Below are positions 17,517 through 27,293 of a stretch of 64,000 nucleotides of DNA, in pieces. A model generated the notes under the pieces. That model made no database searches. It worked only from the letters and a program-made list of their open reading frames with translations, and was not told the DNA's origin. Origin of the DNA: JALELF01 sp964473455 (lineage in GTDB: Bacteria > Bacillota_I > Bacilli_A > RF39 > UBA660); the NCBI GenBank assembly GCA_964473455.1, contig CAYYQX010000001.1, positions 140,918 to 204,917 on the forward strand, read 5' to 3'. How positions within the stretch are numbered: position 1 is the first letter of the stretch; every line of letters starts with the position of its first letter. The position numbers and the translations under genes are program-made.

Positions 17517-18230
17517 CTAGAGTTTTTTGTTTGAAATAAACACATATCTGTCTAAATTTGCTAAATCCTTCTCTATTTTTATATAAATGCTTCCAAAATG
17601 TTCTTCAATTATCTTTTTTACTTCTAAACTTTTAGTTTCACTTATTTCAAAAGCAATTAAAAATGTTTCATTTAGTTTATCTTTAATATTTTTTAATATT
17701 TCTTCATAAAAATAAAGTCCATTGTTTTTAGCAAACAAAGCTATATAAGGCTCGTTATTTTTAACAATGTCCATTATATTTTCACTTTCGTCAATATATG
17801 GGGGATTGGAAATAATAACATCATATTTTTTAAAAACATTAGATAGAATATCACTTTCGAAAAAATTAACATTTGTTTTATTTCTTTCGTTGTTTTCTTT
17901 AGCTACAGCTAGTGCGTCTCTACTAATATCTACCGCATCTACTTCGCTTTCTACTTTTTTATTTAAAGTGATTGCGATACAACCACTACCTGTTCCAATG
18001 TCCAAAATTGAAATTTTCCGATTGAATATCTTCTTAATATAATCAATTGTTTTACTTACTAGTTCTTCTGTTTCAAATCTAGGTATTAAAACAGTTTCAT
18101 CGACTTTAAAATTCAAATCAAAAAAGTCAACATTGCCTATAATATATTGGACAGGAACTCCTTTTTTTAACAATTCGAAAGCTTTTTTTAAGTCACCTTT
18201 ATAATATTTTCTTAGATACTCTTCTTCCAT
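17517..18230 (-). CDS. prmC: Release factor glutamine methyltransferase PrmC (shortened N-terminus)
   Basis: Methylates the Gln of the GGQ motif in release factors, here presumably the RF1 encoded just upstream. 237 aa with the SAM loop ILDIGTGSGCIAI and the substrate-binding NPPYI. Most homologues have about 70 residues before the PVQYIIG region; here only about 23, so much of the N-terminal helical domain is missing. Its ATG overlaps the prfA stop by one base. Confidence 0.92.
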   Translation of the reverse strand: MEEEYLRKYYKGDLKKAFELLKKGVPVQYIIGNVDFFDLNFKVDETVLIPRFETEELVSKTIDYIKKIFNRKISILDIGTGSGCIAITLNKKVESEVDAVDISRDALAVAKENNERNKTNVNFFESDILSNVFKKYDVIISNPPYIDESENIMDIVKNNEPYIALFAKNNGLYFYEEILKNIKDKLNETFLIAFEISETKSLEVKKIIEEHFGSIYIKIEKDLANLDRYVFISNKKL

Positions 18231-19285
18231 TATTCCCCTTTTATTAACCTTTTTTGGTCTTCAGCAACAAGCGCTTCAATAATTTCATCTAAAGCACCTT
18301 CCATTATTCTGTCTAACTGTTTTATTGTTAAGCCTATTCTGTGATCAGTAACTCTGTTTTGGGGATAATTATAGGTTCTTATTTTTTCTGACCTGTCTCC
18401 TGAACCAATTTTATTTTTTCTATCTGCTCCTTCTTGTTCTTCTTTTTCTCTTAGTTCTTTTTCATATAAACGTGTTTTAAGCATTTGCATACAAGATTCT
18501 TTATTTTGAATTTGACTTCTTTCATTCTGGCAAGTTACAACAATATTACTTGGTAAATGGGTTATTCGAACGGCAGAATCCGTTGTATTAACACCTTGTC
18601 CTCCTTTACCACCACTCCTAAATATATCAACTCTAATATCTTCATTTCTTATTTCAACTTCTAAATCCTCTGCTTCTGGCATAACAAGAACTGTTGCAAT
18701 AGAGGTGTGTATTCTTCCTTGTGTTTCTGTTTCAGGAACTCTTTGTACTCTATGAGCTCCACTTTCATATTTAAGTTTAGAATAAACATTTTTCCCTTTT
18801 ACTTTAAACTCTATTTGAGAAGAACCGCCACCTTCTTTTTTTTCTTCATTTAAAAGTTCGTATTTCCAACCTTGTCTTTCTATATATTTAGCATACATTC
18901 TAAAAAGATCACTTGCAAAAAGATTTGCTTCATCCCCTCCGGCTGCACCTCTAATTTCAATAATTACATCTTTTCCATCATTAGGATCTTTTGGTAATAA
19001 AAGAGTTTCTAATTCTTGCTCTAATAAGACTTTTTTATTAGTTAAACCTTCTAGTTCTTCTTTTGCCATTTCATACATTTCAGCGTCTTTCATCATTTCT
19101 TGCACGTCTAAAATAGAATCCAATATCTTTTTGTATTCCATATAACAGTTATAAGCTTCTTCTAAGCTTGCTTTTTCTTTTGTAAGCTTTAACGTGTCGC
19201 CAATTTTACCAATCATACTCTCACTCATTAATAAATTAGTAAGCTCAAGATATCTTGTTTCTATAGAATCTAATCTTTCAATCAT
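18230..19285 (-). CDS. prfA: Peptide chain release factor 1
   Basis: Reads UAA and UAG stops. 351 aa from ATG 19285, where MIERLDSIETRY aligns with the usual RF1 start; a more upstream ATG (19297) sits too close to the -10. The catalytic loop GGKGGQGVNTTDSAVRI carries GGQ, and the tripeptide-anticodon region is near VPETETQGR. Operon with prmC. Confidence 0.95.
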   Translation of the reverse strand: MIERLDSIETRYLELTNLLMSESMIGKIGDTLKLTKEKASLEEAYNCYMEYKKILDSILDVQEMMKDAEMYEMAKEELEGLTNKKVLLEQELETLLLPKDPNDGKDVIIEIRGAAGGDEANLFASDLFRMYAKYIERQGWKYELLNEEKKEGGGSSQIEFKVKGKNVYSKLKYESGAHRVQRVPETETQGRIHTSIATVLVMPEAEDLEVEIRNEDIRVDIFRSGGKGGQGVNTTDSAVRITHLPSNIVVTCQNERSQIQNKESCMQMLKTRLYEKELREKEEQEGADRKNKIGSGDRSEKIRTYNYPQNRVTDHRIGLTIKQLDRIMEGALDEIIEALVAEDQKRLIKGE

Positions 19286-19342
19286 GTTTTCACTCATTTC
19301 TATTCAAATTATACTATATTATATATGAAAAAACTACTATGT

Positions 19343-20659
19343 CTAGTAATTTTCTTCGCCTTTGTTTTTAAATTGAATCTTTATTGGTGTACCGGAAAAG
19401 TCAAAAGATTCTCGGATTTTATTTTCAATATATCTTTCGTACGAAAAATGAACCAATCCCTTATCATTTACTTGAATATTAAACGTTGGTGGACATACTC
19501 CCGATTGACTAATAAAGTACATTTTTAGTCGTCTTCCTTTATATGATGGGGGTAAATTAAGTTCATAACTCTCTCTTAAGCAGTTATTTAATAAACTTGT
19601 TTTAATCTGCTTTCTACTATTTTCATAAGATTTAATAATACTTGGAATTAAGGTGTGGATTCTCTTTTTAGTAAGAGCAGATAAAAATACAATATCCGCA
19701 TAAGGCATAAATTTGAAATCACTTCTAATATTTTCTATAAATGCTTTCATAGTTTCATCTTTGTCTTCTATTAAATCCCACTTATTAACAACGATTATGA
19801 CTGGTTTTCCTGCTTCAAGAGCATATCCCGCAATATGTGTGTCGTGTTCAATAATACCTTCAGAAGCATTGATTAAAAGGGCGCACACGTCAGATCTATC
19901 AATAGCTTTTAAGCTTCTTAATAAGCTGTATCTTTCAACAGATTCGTAAATTTTTCCTTTTTTTCTCATTCCAGCAGTATCAATAACAACAAATTCTTGA
20001 TTATTATAGGTAAACTCTGTATCAATCGCATCTCTTGTTGTCCCTGGAACTTCACTTACAATTACTCTTTCTTCATTTAAAAGAGCATTTACTAGACTAC
20101 TTTTCCCTACATTTGGTCGTCCTATTACCGAAAATCTTATTTTATCATCGATTTTTTCTTCTATATCTTTAAAGCCCTTTGTTATTTCATCAAGCAAGTC
20201 TTCAAAACCTGTATTTTGTTCTCCACTTACAGCAAAAATCTTTTTAAACCCTAATTCATAAAAATCATATTGATTTTGAACATAACTTTTACTATCTGTT
20301 TTGTTAATAACTAGAATAACTTTTTTATTGGCTTTTTTAAGCATATCTTTGATGACATAATCGTTTGAATTAAGCCCTTCTTTTCCATCAACAATAAAAA
20401 GAATGACATCTGCTTCATCGATTGCCAATTCCGCTTGGATTTTTATTTCAGTACTGAAAACTTCATTACCACTATCAATTCCCCCTGTATCAACAAGGTG
20501 AAAGCCAAAATTCTTATATCTTGCGAAACTATATATTCTATCTCTTGTAATACCGGGAGTATCTTCAATTATTGATATTTTTTTACCAACAATTCTGTTA
20601 AAAATAGTTGATTTACCAACATTTGGTCTACCAACTAAAGCAACTACATTCTTTTTCAT
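19343..20659 (-). CDS. der: GTPase Der (EngA)
   Basis: Essential 50S-assembly GTPase. 438 aa with two tandem G domains: GRPNVGKSTIFNR at the N-terminus and GRPNVGKSSLVNA near residue 180, each followed by DT(G/A)G and NKxD motifs, and a C-terminal KH-like domain. Follows engB by 8 bp. Confidence 0.98.
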   Translation of the reverse strand: MKKNVVALVGRPNVGKSTIFNRIVGKKISIIEDTPGITRDRIYSFARYKNFGFHLVDTGGIDSGNEVFSTEIKIQAELAIDEADVILFIVDGKEGLNSNDYVIKDMLKKANKKVILVINKTDSKSYVQNQYDFYELGFKKIFAVSGEQNTGFEDLLDEITKGFKDIEEKIDDKIRFSVIGRPNVGKSSLVNALLNEERVIVSEVPGTTRDAIDTEFTYNNQEFVVIDTAGMRKKGKIYESVERYSLLRSLKAIDRSDVCALLINASEGIIEHDTHIAGYALEAGKPVIIVVNKWDLIEDKDETMKAFIENIRSDFKFMPYADIVFLSALTKKRIHTLIPSIIKSYENSRKQIKTSLLNNCLRESYELNLPPSYKGRRLKMYFISQSGVCPPTFNIQVNDKGLVHFSYERYIENKIRESFDFSGTPIKIQFKNKGEENY

Positions 20660-20667
20660 ATTTACTC

Positions 20668-21249
20668 CTATATTATTCTATCTATTTTTTCATATATTTC
20701 TTTTTTACCTATCTTTGTTATACTAGAAAAAACTACAAAATCATCGCCCACAACCAAATCAAGGCCATTAAGCATTATACTTCTTTGTTTTTGATGATTT
20801 GCATTAGCAATCTTATCTGCTTTTGTGGCAACGATAGTTACTGGTAGTTCATAGTGTTTTAAAAATTCATACATCAAAACATCATCTTGTGTTGGTTTGT
20901 GTCTAAAATCAACAAGCATAAAAACTTGTTGTAAATTTTTTCTATTAACTAAATAGTCTTCCATCATTAAGCCAAACTTTTTTTGCTTTTTTTTACTTAT
21001 ATTCGCATATCCATATCCAGGCGCATCTACTAGATAAAATTCATCATTTACTAAATAAAAGTTTATTGTTTGAGTTTTTCCTGGAGTAGCCGATGTTCTG
21101 GCATAATTTTTTCTATTAATTAAAGTGTTTATAAAGCTGCTTTTACCTACATTACTTCTTCCAACAAGCAAAAATTCTGGCTTGTTATCTTCAGGATATT
21201 GACTTCTTCTAACAGCACTAATAATTAATTCTGTTTTATTTATCTTCAT
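20668..21249 (-). CDS. engB: Ribosome biogenesis GTP-binding protein EngB (YsxC/YihA)
   Basis: 193 aa, a single G domain: GRSNVGKSSFINTL (P-loop), TPGKTQTINFY (switch), DAPGYGYA (G3) and ATKADK (G4). Acts in large-subunit assembly. First gene of the engB-der pair; ribosome site GGGAG. Confidence 0.97.
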   Translation of the reverse strand: MKINKTELIISAVRRSQYPEDNKPEFLLVGRSNVGKSSFINTLINRKNYARTSATPGKTQTINFYLVNDEFYLVDAPGYGYANISKKKQKKFGLMMEDYLVNRKNLQQVFMLVDFRHKPTQDDVLMYEFLKHYELPVTIVATKADKIANANHQKQRSIMLNGLDLVVGDDFVVFSSITKIGKKEIYEKIDRII

Positions 21250-21320
21250 AAGATCTCCCTCATTCGACTAATAAATTATAACAGTTAAGGCCTTTATTGT
21301 CAAAAGTTATTACTTGTGAT

Positions 21321-21346
21321 AAAAAAAAGATTATTTTAAATCTTTC
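21321..21346 (-). terminator. Terminator of the SDR gene
   Basis: AAAGATT, 6-nt loop, AATCTTT followed by a T-run; the stem overlaps the last SDR codons. Confidence 0.7.
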
Positions 21347-22113
21347 ATTTTTTTATTAATAAGTTTAATTGCTCTTTTTGGACTTAGTTTATACATCAAG
21401 TTCATCATTTTAGCATCATTTCCAATATAAAGTTGGAATTTGTTTTTTTCAATTGCTTTTATTATTTGTTTTGCGGCGTCACTTGCTGAAGTTGTTTTAT
21501 AATTACTACTTGTTGTTTTTATTTCAACATTAGAGTTCTTCACAATATTTGTTGCAACTGCCCCAGGGAAAACTACTGTAACACCAACGTTTGTATCTAA
21601 AAGTTCAGCATACAATCCTTCAGAAAAAAGTTTTAATGCGGATTTTGAAGCTCCATATATTGTTTGTTTTGGAAAAGGAAAAAATCCCCCCATACTAGAA
21701 ACATTAACAATATGAGCTTCTTTTCTTTCAAACATTTTTGGTAAAAACATTTTTATTAATTTGACAGGTCCGAAAAAGTTTATTTTCATAACTTTACTTC
21801 CAGTGTTCATATCTAGCTCATTGAATTTAACAAAAGGCTGAATAATTCCAGCATTATTAATAACACCGTCTACGCCTTCATATTTATTAAAATATTCATT
21901 ATAAAATTTTTCAATTTCTTCACTACTTGCCATATCAACAACAAAACTATCAAAGTTCTTTCCAGCAACTAGTGCCTTTGTTTCATTTAATCCTTTTTCA
22001 CTAATATCTAATCCAATTACAAAAGCTCCCTTTTTTATTAAGTCAATTACTAGTTCTCTTCCTATTCCACTTCCAGCTCCTGTAACTATGATTTTTTTGT
22101 TTTTTACTTTCAC
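21331..22113 (-). CDS. Short-chain dehydrogenase/reductase
   Basis: 260 aa, classical SDR. NAD(P)-binding TGAGSGIGRELV, NNAG, catalytic Ser in VSSMGG and YGASK (YxxxK). GTG start after AAGGAGG. The C-terminal basic tail suggests a lipid- or membrane-associated substrate as in several bacterial SDRs, but the substrate is not evident. It follows the hydrogenase operon by 40 bp and may be co-transcribed. Confidence 0.88.
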   Translation of the reverse strand: MKVKNKKIIVTGAGSGIGRELVIDLIKKGAFVIGLDISEKGLNETKALVAGKNFDSFVVDMASSEEIEKFYNEYFNKYEGVDGVINNAGIIQPFVKFNELDMNTGSKVMKINFFGPVKLIKMFLPKMFERKEAHIVNVSSMGGFFPFPKQTIYGASKSALKLFSEGLYAELLDTNVGVTVVFPGAVATNIVKNSNVEIKTTSSNYKTTSASDAAKQIIKAIEKNKFQLYIGNDAKMMNLMYKLSPKRAIKLINKKMKDLK

Positions 22114-22153
22114 TTTTCCTCCTTATATATTTTTTACAAATTAGGGGTATTTT

Positions 22154-22537
22154 TTATAGTACTAAAAACAGCCCAAGCAATACAATAATAGAAACAATAA
22201 TTGCGATGATTGATCCTTTAATAAATTTTACATTTCGTGTTAACTCTTTAACATTACCTAACCAATGTGGGAATTCATCTAATATCAACCCTATTCCAAA
22301 ACCATACAATATTACAATTAAAAGTGTGGTTTTTATATTTAATACTATTACTAAAAAGCTTGTTAATATTACTAAAATATTTCCATAAACAAAGTGATGC
22401 GGTCTTTTATTATTTGATAAAACATTCTTTGGCAATACATGAAAATGTAAAACTAACAGTGTAATAATTCTGGATATCACAAACGTTAAAACAATTGCTG
22501 CTGCTAGAACCGCTATATTTCGTTGAACATCATTCAT
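22154..22537 (-). CDS. Small membrane protein in the hydrogenase operon
   Basis: 127 aa with four predicted transmembrane helices (about residues 5-28, 45-65, 68-85, 103-125) and a conserved-looking loop with RPHHFVYGN and DEFPHWLGN. No family recognised. Its ribosome site lies inside the end of hydA and its start follows the hydA stop by one base, so it is translated with the hydrogenase. A role in membrane association or ion/proton handling is conceivable but unproven. Confidence 0.7.
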   Translation of the reverse strand: MNDVQRNIAVLAAAIVLTFVISRIITLLVLHFHVLPKNVLSNNKRPHHFVYGNILVILTSFLVIVLNIKTTLLIVILYGFGIGLILDEFPHWLGNVKELTRNVKFIKGSIIAIIVSIIVLLGLFLVL

Positions 22538-22538
22538 A

Positions 22539-24254
22539 TTATTTTTCCTCCTTATATTTTTTTCTTTCTTGATATTTTGTATGAAGTAATTCTTCTGCTT
22601 TATTACTTCCTGGATAATCTAAATAATTATCATACAATTCATGTATATTTGGATTTTCATGAGCTTTTCTAATAACTTTATTTCCATCTTCATTTAATAA
22701 CCCTTGCATTCTAAGGTTAATTACTTCTTCTGAATTATATTTACTAAAATCAATATATGGCTGTCCTCCACCATTGATGCATCCACCAGGGCATGCCATA
22801 AATTCAACGAAATCATAGTTTACTTCTTTATTTTTAATTTTTTTAAGTATTTCTTTAGCATTTTTAATACCGCTTACCGCAGCCACACTTATTTTTCTAC
22901 CATTTACATTATAACACGCTTCCTTAACTCCTTTTAAACCTCTTACTTCATTAAATTCTATTTTTTCAAGAAGTTTTTTTGTCGATAGTTCTACAAGAGT
23001 TCTTAAAGCAGCTTCCATTACTCCTCCAGTCGAACCAAATATAATTGATGCACCTATTCCAAAGGGGTTATCATATTCTTCATCCGTTAAATTCGAAAAA
23101 TTTATGTTTTTTTCTTTAATTAACCTAGCTAGTTCTCTAGTTGTCAAAACCGCATCTACTTCGTTATCTTTTGTTTTTTCAAACTTTTTGGCAATACAAG
23201 GCATGATCATTACTACAAATAGCTTTGAAGGATCAATGTTATTTTTTTTAGCGTAATATGTTTTTATAACAGAGCCTAACATTTGTTGAGGTGACTTACA
23301 CGTAGATAAATTCTTAATCATGTCTGGGTGATAATACTCAACATATCTTACCCATCCCGGGCTGCAAGACGTAAACAAAGGTAAATTTTTGTTCTCTTTT
23401 ATTCTGTCTACCAATTCTTTTGCTTCTTCCATAACAGTTAAATCAGCGCCAAAACTAACATCAAACACTTTATCAAAACCTAATTTTCTTAATGAAGCAA
23501 TCATTTTTCCTTTAACATTTGTCCCTATTGGAAAATTAAACTCTTCACCTAGAGAAACACAAATTGAAGGAGCGATACAAGCAATTACTTTTAAATCTTT
23601 GCTTAGTGCTTCTTTTACTGCCTTTGTGTCATCCTTTTCCATTAAAGCACCAGTTGGACAAACTAAAACACATTGTCCACAACCAATACATGGAGAATCA
23701 ACTAAATTATTATCAAAAGCACAACCTATATTTGTTTTAATTCCTCTTTTGTTTTTTCCTATTACCTCAATGCTTTGAATATTTTTACATACTTCAACAC
23801 ATCTTCCACACAAAATACATTTATTTGAATCTCTTACTATATATGAGGTACTAGTATCTTTTTCTTTTAATCTGCCAATTTTCCCATATTTACCGTCAGT
23901 TATATGATATTCATCAAATAAGTGCTGCAAATTACATTTGGTGTTTTTTAAACAGTTTAAACATTCCCTGTTGTGATTCGACAAAAGAAGCTCTAAGTTT
24001 TCCTTTCTCGCATCTAATATTTTTTCTGTATTAGTAAATACTTCCATTCCTTCTTTAACAAAAGTTGAACACGCTGTGACTAGTTTTGGACTTCCCTTTA
24101 CTTCTACCAAACACATTCTGCAAGAAGCATTATTGTTTATTCCTTTTAAATAACACAAATGAGGAATATTTATGCTTAATTTTTTAGCAACATCTAATAC
24201 AGTTATATTGTCTTCTACTAAAACTTCTTTATCATCTATTTTTATATTAACCAT
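22539..24254 (-). CDS. hydA: [FeFe] hydrogenase catalytic subunit HydA (group A, multi-cluster)
   Basis: 571 aa. Domain order: plant-type [2Fe-2S] domain (1-80), His-Cys3 [4Fe-4S] domain (HNRECLNCLKNTKC), two [4Fe-4S] clusters (CILCGRCVEVC, CIGCGQCVLVCPTG), then the H-cluster domain with L1 TSCSPGWVRYVE, L2 MPCIAKKFE and L3 FMACPGGCINGGGQP, and a C-terminal small-subunit segment. Reduces protons to H2 with electrons from HydB/HydC. The maturases HydE/F/G are not in this window. Confidence 0.97.
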   Translation of the reverse strand: MVNIKIDDKEVLVEDNITVLDVAKKLSINIPHLCYLKGINNNASCRMCLVEVKGSPKLVTACSTFVKEGMEVFTNTEKILDARKENLELLLSNHNRECLNCLKNTKCNLQHLFDEYHITDGKYGKIGRLKEKDTSTSYIVRDSNKCILCGRCVEVCKNIQSIEVIGKNKRGIKTNIGCAFDNNLVDSPCIGCGQCVLVCPTGALMEKDDTKAVKEALSKDLKVIACIAPSICVSLGEEFNFPIGTNVKGKMIASLRKLGFDKVFDVSFGADLTVMEEAKELVDRIKENKNLPLFTSCSPGWVRYVEYYHPDMIKNLSTCKSPQQMLGSVIKTYYAKKNNIDPSKLFVVMIMPCIAKKFEKTKDNEVDAVLTTRELARLIKEKNINFSNLTDEEYDNPFGIGASIIFGSTGGVMEAALRTLVELSTKKLLEKIEFNEVRGLKGVKEACYNVNGRKISVAAVSGIKNAKEILKKIKNKEVNYDFVEFMACPGGCINGGGQPYIDFSKYNSEEVINLRMQGLLNEDGNKVIRKAHENPNIHELYDNYLDYPGSNKAEELLHTKYQERKKYKEEK

Positions 24255-24256
24255 AC

Positions 24257-26008
24257 CTACTCCTTTTCTACAGCATTAAAGTTGCATGCAGAATAGCACG
24301 CACCACATTTAATACATTTCACATTATCTATTTCATATTTATTTTCTTTTATACTGATTGCGCCAACAGGACACCTTTTCGCGCACAAACCACATGCCCT
24401 ACACATTTCTTTATTTATTTTATACATAATTAAACTTTTACACACTTTAGCTGGACATTTTTTATTATTAATGTGAGCCAAATATTCATCTTTAAAATAT
24501 TTTAAAGTTGATAAAACAGGATTTGTAGCTGATGCACCAAGTCCACAAAAGGATGTTTCTTTTATATGATTTGATAAATCTTCTAGTGTTTTCAAGTCTT
24601 TTTCTTCCCCACTGCCACGCGTTATTCTATCTAATATTTCATATACTCTTTTTGTTCCTATTCGACAAGGTGTACATTTCCCACATGATTCTTCCACTGT
24701 AAACTCTAAGAAAAATTTAGAAATATCTACCATACAAGTGTCTTCATCCATTACGATAAGCCCACCCGATCCCATCATAGATCCTATACTTTTTAAATTG
24801 TCATAATCCATTGGAATATTAATCTCACTAGCTGGAATACATCCTCCTGATGGTCCTCCTGTTTGTGCTGCCTTAAATTGCTTATTATTGGCTATCCCAC
24901 CACCAATTTCATAAATTATTTCTTTTAAGCTTGTTCCAATTGGGACTTCAACTAAACCTGTATTTAGACTTTTCCCGCCTAGAGCAAAAACCTTCGTACC
25001 ACTAGAACTACTTGTCCCAAAAGAGTTAAACCATTCTGAACCCTTCAAAATTATTTTAGGTATATTGGCATATGTTTCAACATTGTTAAGTAAAGTTGGA
25101 CTTTGGTACAACCCTTTATCTGTTGGATATGGAGGCCTATTTCTCGGTTCTCCTCTCTCTCCTTCAATTGAGGCCATTAAAGCCGTTTCTTCACCACACA
25201 CAAAAGCTCCAGCTCCTAACCTTAAACTTAATTTAAAGTTAAAATTACTGTTTAATATATTGTCACCTAAATAGCCTTTGTTTTTTGCTTGTTCTAAAGC
25301 TACTTTTAGTCTTTTAACTGCTAGAGGGTATTCTTCTCTAACATAAATAAATCCTTCATTTGCTCCTACTGTATAGGCCGCAATAATCATTGCTTCAATT
25401 ACTGAATGAGGGTCTCCTTCAAGGATTGCCCTATCCATAAAAGCTCCTGGATCTCCTTCATCTGCATTACAAACAACAAACTTTTTCTCACCAGTAGCCT
25501 TTTTAGCAAGTTCCCATTTTGTACCTGTTAAAAATCCTGCGCCACCTCTACCTCTTAGCTTAGAATTTTTCACTACAGTAACTATCTCATCTCTATCCAT
25601 AGCTAAAGCTTTTTTTAGTGCTTCATAGTTACCATATTCGTTGATATTTTCTGGATCAATATTTCCACATTTATCCAATACTATCCTTGTTTGTTTATTC
25701 AAAAACGGATCATTAGTAATATTATAATTTAAAGTTTTTACAGCTAGTTCTTCTATTACTTCGTTTCCTTTAATCGTTTTGTCTATTATTGATAAAACAT
25801 TTTCTTCTTTGACATTAATGTAGGTTATCCTTTGATTATTTTTATATACTTCAACAATCGGTTCATATTTGCAGATGCCAATACAACCAACTTTTATAAC
25901 AGAAACATTTAGCTCTTTTGTTTCTTCTAATAGTTTATTGTATATAATATCTGCTCCAGCAGCTATGCCACAAGAACCTAGGCCAACAGTTATTCTAATA
26001 TTTTCCAT
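24257..26008 (-). CDS. hydB: NADH-dependent hydrogenase subunit HydB (NuoF-like)
   Basis: 583 aa. An N-terminal thioredoxin-like [2Fe-2S] domain (GSCGIAAGA...VGCIGIC), a NuoF domain with GRGGAGFLTGTKWELAK, CNADEGDPGAFMDR and the FMN/NADH region GAGAFVCGEETALM, a [4Fe-4S] site ESCGKCTPCRIG, and two C-terminal ferredoxin clusters (CRACGLCAKRCPVG, CIKCGACYSAC). This matches electron-bifurcating hydrogenases that couple NADH and ferredoxin to H2. ATG 26008 follows AGAGGTG. Confidence 0.95.
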   Translation of the reverse strand: MENIRITVGLGSCGIAAGADIIYNKLLEETKELNVSVIKVGCIGICKYEPIVEVYKNNQRITYINVKEENVLSIIDKTIKGNEVIEELAVKTLNYNITNDPFLNKQTRIVLDKCGNIDPENINEYGNYEALKKALAMDRDEIVTVVKNSKLRGRGGAGFLTGTKWELAKKATGEKKFVVCNADEGDPGAFMDRAILEGDPHSVIEAMIIAAYTVGANEGFIYVREEYPLAVKRLKVALEQAKNKGYLGDNILNSNFNFKLSLRLGAGAFVCGEETALMASIEGERGEPRNRPPYPTDKGLYQSPTLLNNVETYANIPKIILKGSEWFNSFGTSSSSGTKVFALGGKSLNTGLVEVPIGTSLKEIIYEIGGGIANNKQFKAAQTGGPSGGCIPASEINIPMDYDNLKSIGSMMGSGGLIVMDEDTCMVDISKFFLEFTVEESCGKCTPCRIGTKRVYEILDRITRGSGEEKDLKTLEDLSNHIKETSFCGLGASATNPVLSTLKYFKDEYLAHINNKKCPAKVCKSLIMYKINKEMCRACGLCAKRCPVGAISIKENKYEIDNVKCIKCGACYSACNFNAVEKE

Positions 26009-26016
26009 AAACACCT

Positions 26017-26457
26017 CTAGTTATACTTTTCTAATATTTCTTTTACTTGTTTTTTGGTCACAAAACCATGAATATCTTCATTTATTTTTACAACTGGCGC
26101 CATAGAGCAACACCCCAAACACCTTGTCGTGTCTAGAGAAAACTTACCGTCCTTTGTACATTCTCCGTTTTTTATTCCTAAGATTTCTGTTATTTCACTA
26201 GCTATCTCTTCTGCTCCCTTGACATAACAAACTGTTCCTAAACAAATATTTATTTGGTATTTTCCTCGAACATTAAAATTAAAACCGTTATAAAAAGTTG
26301 CAGTACTGTAGATTTTTTCTAAAGAAATATCTAATCTTTCAGATAAATAAGAAAGCACTTCAAAAGATAAATAATTATATTTCTTTTGAATTGCTTGTAG
26401 CATTGATATAAGTGATTCACCGTTGTTTTCGATGATATTATTTATTTCTATTTCCAT
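26017..26457 (-). CDS. hydC: Hydrogenase subunit HydC (NuoE-like [2Fe-2S] protein)
   Basis: 146 aa. Thioredoxin-like [2Fe-2S] protein with ligands in ICLGTVCYVKGA and CLGCCSMAPV. First gene of the hydC-hydB-hydA operon, with spacings of 8 bp and 2 bp. The promoter is an extended -10 (TGATATAAT, -10 at 26480-26485) with no good -35. Confidence 0.95.
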   Translation of the reverse strand: MEIEINNIIENNGESLISMLQAIQKKYNYLSFEVLSYLSERLDISLEKIYSTATFYNGFNFNVRGKYQINICLGTVCYVKGAEEIASEITEILGIKNGECTKDGKFSLDTTRCLGCCSMAPVVKINEDIHGFVTKKQVKEILEKYN

Positions 26458-26487
26458 AAGTACCCTCTATTCTTTTATTATTATATC

Positions 26488-26514
26488 AAAAAAATTGATA
26501 CAAAAGTATCAATT
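26488..26514 (-). terminator. Terminator of alkD abutting the hydC promoter
   Basis: Perfect 9-bp stem AATTGATAC / GTATCAATT with a TTTT loop and a T7 tract that runs straight into the extended -10 of hydC. The inner 18 bp form a palindrome that could double as an operator. Confidence 0.7.
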
Positions 26515-26548
26515 TAATTATTAAAGTAAATTTATCTGTAAAGTTTTT

Positions 26549-27259
26549 TTAATCTTTTTGTCTGTGCTTTATTAGCATTTCTTTATCTTCCTTTGAAACT
26601 CTAAAGCTATCTCTACATTTACTTATTCCTTTATTAATTGTAAATTTATTTAATTTATGAGTCTTTAAAAATTCAATCGTCTTTTCTCTTCTTTTAATAA
26701 AACATTCACAAAATAACCAAGCATTCATCATATTAACATAGTAATGAGTTTCCTTATAAAATTTGTTCATGATTGTATAAATTTTATCAAGATAACAATC
26801 TTTTTCTATGTACTTAAATAAGATACTTAATCCAAGCCTTCTAACAAAGGGTTTATCACTTTTTATATAAGTTAGAACAAGGTCAAAAAAAAGTTCTTCT
26901 CTATTCTCAACATCAAAAGACATTAAGTCACAATTTGCCCAGTTATCTATTTTGTTGGCATAATCGTCTAAATATTTTTTCATAGTGGTAAAATCTTTTA
27001 TTTGACATATTAAAAATCCATTTATAGCTTCGTTTTCATAATAGTCACTTAAGTTTAAATCTAAAAAAGACATAAAGTTTCCTTTAGATATTTCTTTTAC
27101 GAGCTCTTTTATTTTTGGCGTAGCAATAGCTAAAACCCTTTTTTCAGTATTGATTATTCTTCTAGCCCACTCAACTTTATCTGGATTGCCAAGACTCTCT
27201 AAATATTTTATAAATTCTATTCCATCTTTTTTAGTCCAATTTTCTTTTTTAAGTTCCAC
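26549..27259 (-). CDS. DNA alkylation repair protein, AlkD-like HEAT-repeat glycosylase
   Basis: 236 aa, all-helical, with the family pattern of repeated helices: W-A-R-R near the start, YYENEAINGFLICQIK, KIDNWANCDLM and FVRRLGLSILFKY, where AlkD has its DNA-binding Trp/Asp/Arg residues. Removes alkylated purines by base excision. GTG start after AGGTGAG. Stand-alone gene. Confidence 0.88.
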   Translation of the reverse strand: MELKKENWTKKDGIEFIKYLESLGNPDKVEWARRIINTEKRVLAIATPKIKELVKEISKGNFMSFLDLNLSDYYENEAINGFLICQIKDFTTMKKYLDDYANKIDNWANCDLMSFDVENREELFFDLVLTYIKSDKPFVRRLGLSILFKYIEKDCYLDKIYTIMNKFYKETHYYVNMMNAWLFCECFIKRREKTIEFLKTHKLNKFTINKGISKCRDSFRVSKEDKEMLIKHRQKD

Positions 27260-27293
27260 ATTCTCACCTATCTACATTGTATCATTTTAAAAA

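Noticed and set aside
23389..23778. Antisense open frame within hydA
   Set aside because: A 129-codon frame on the plus strand with no ribosome site or recognisable domain; it mirrors the well-conserved hydA coding sequence.
26495..26512. An 18-bp palindrome TTGATACAAAAGTATCAA upstream of hydC as a Rex (redox) operator
   Set aside because: It forms the upper part of a 9-bp hairpin directly followed by T7, so it is best explained as the alkD terminator. It also differs from the Rex consensus TTGTGA-N6-TCACAA.
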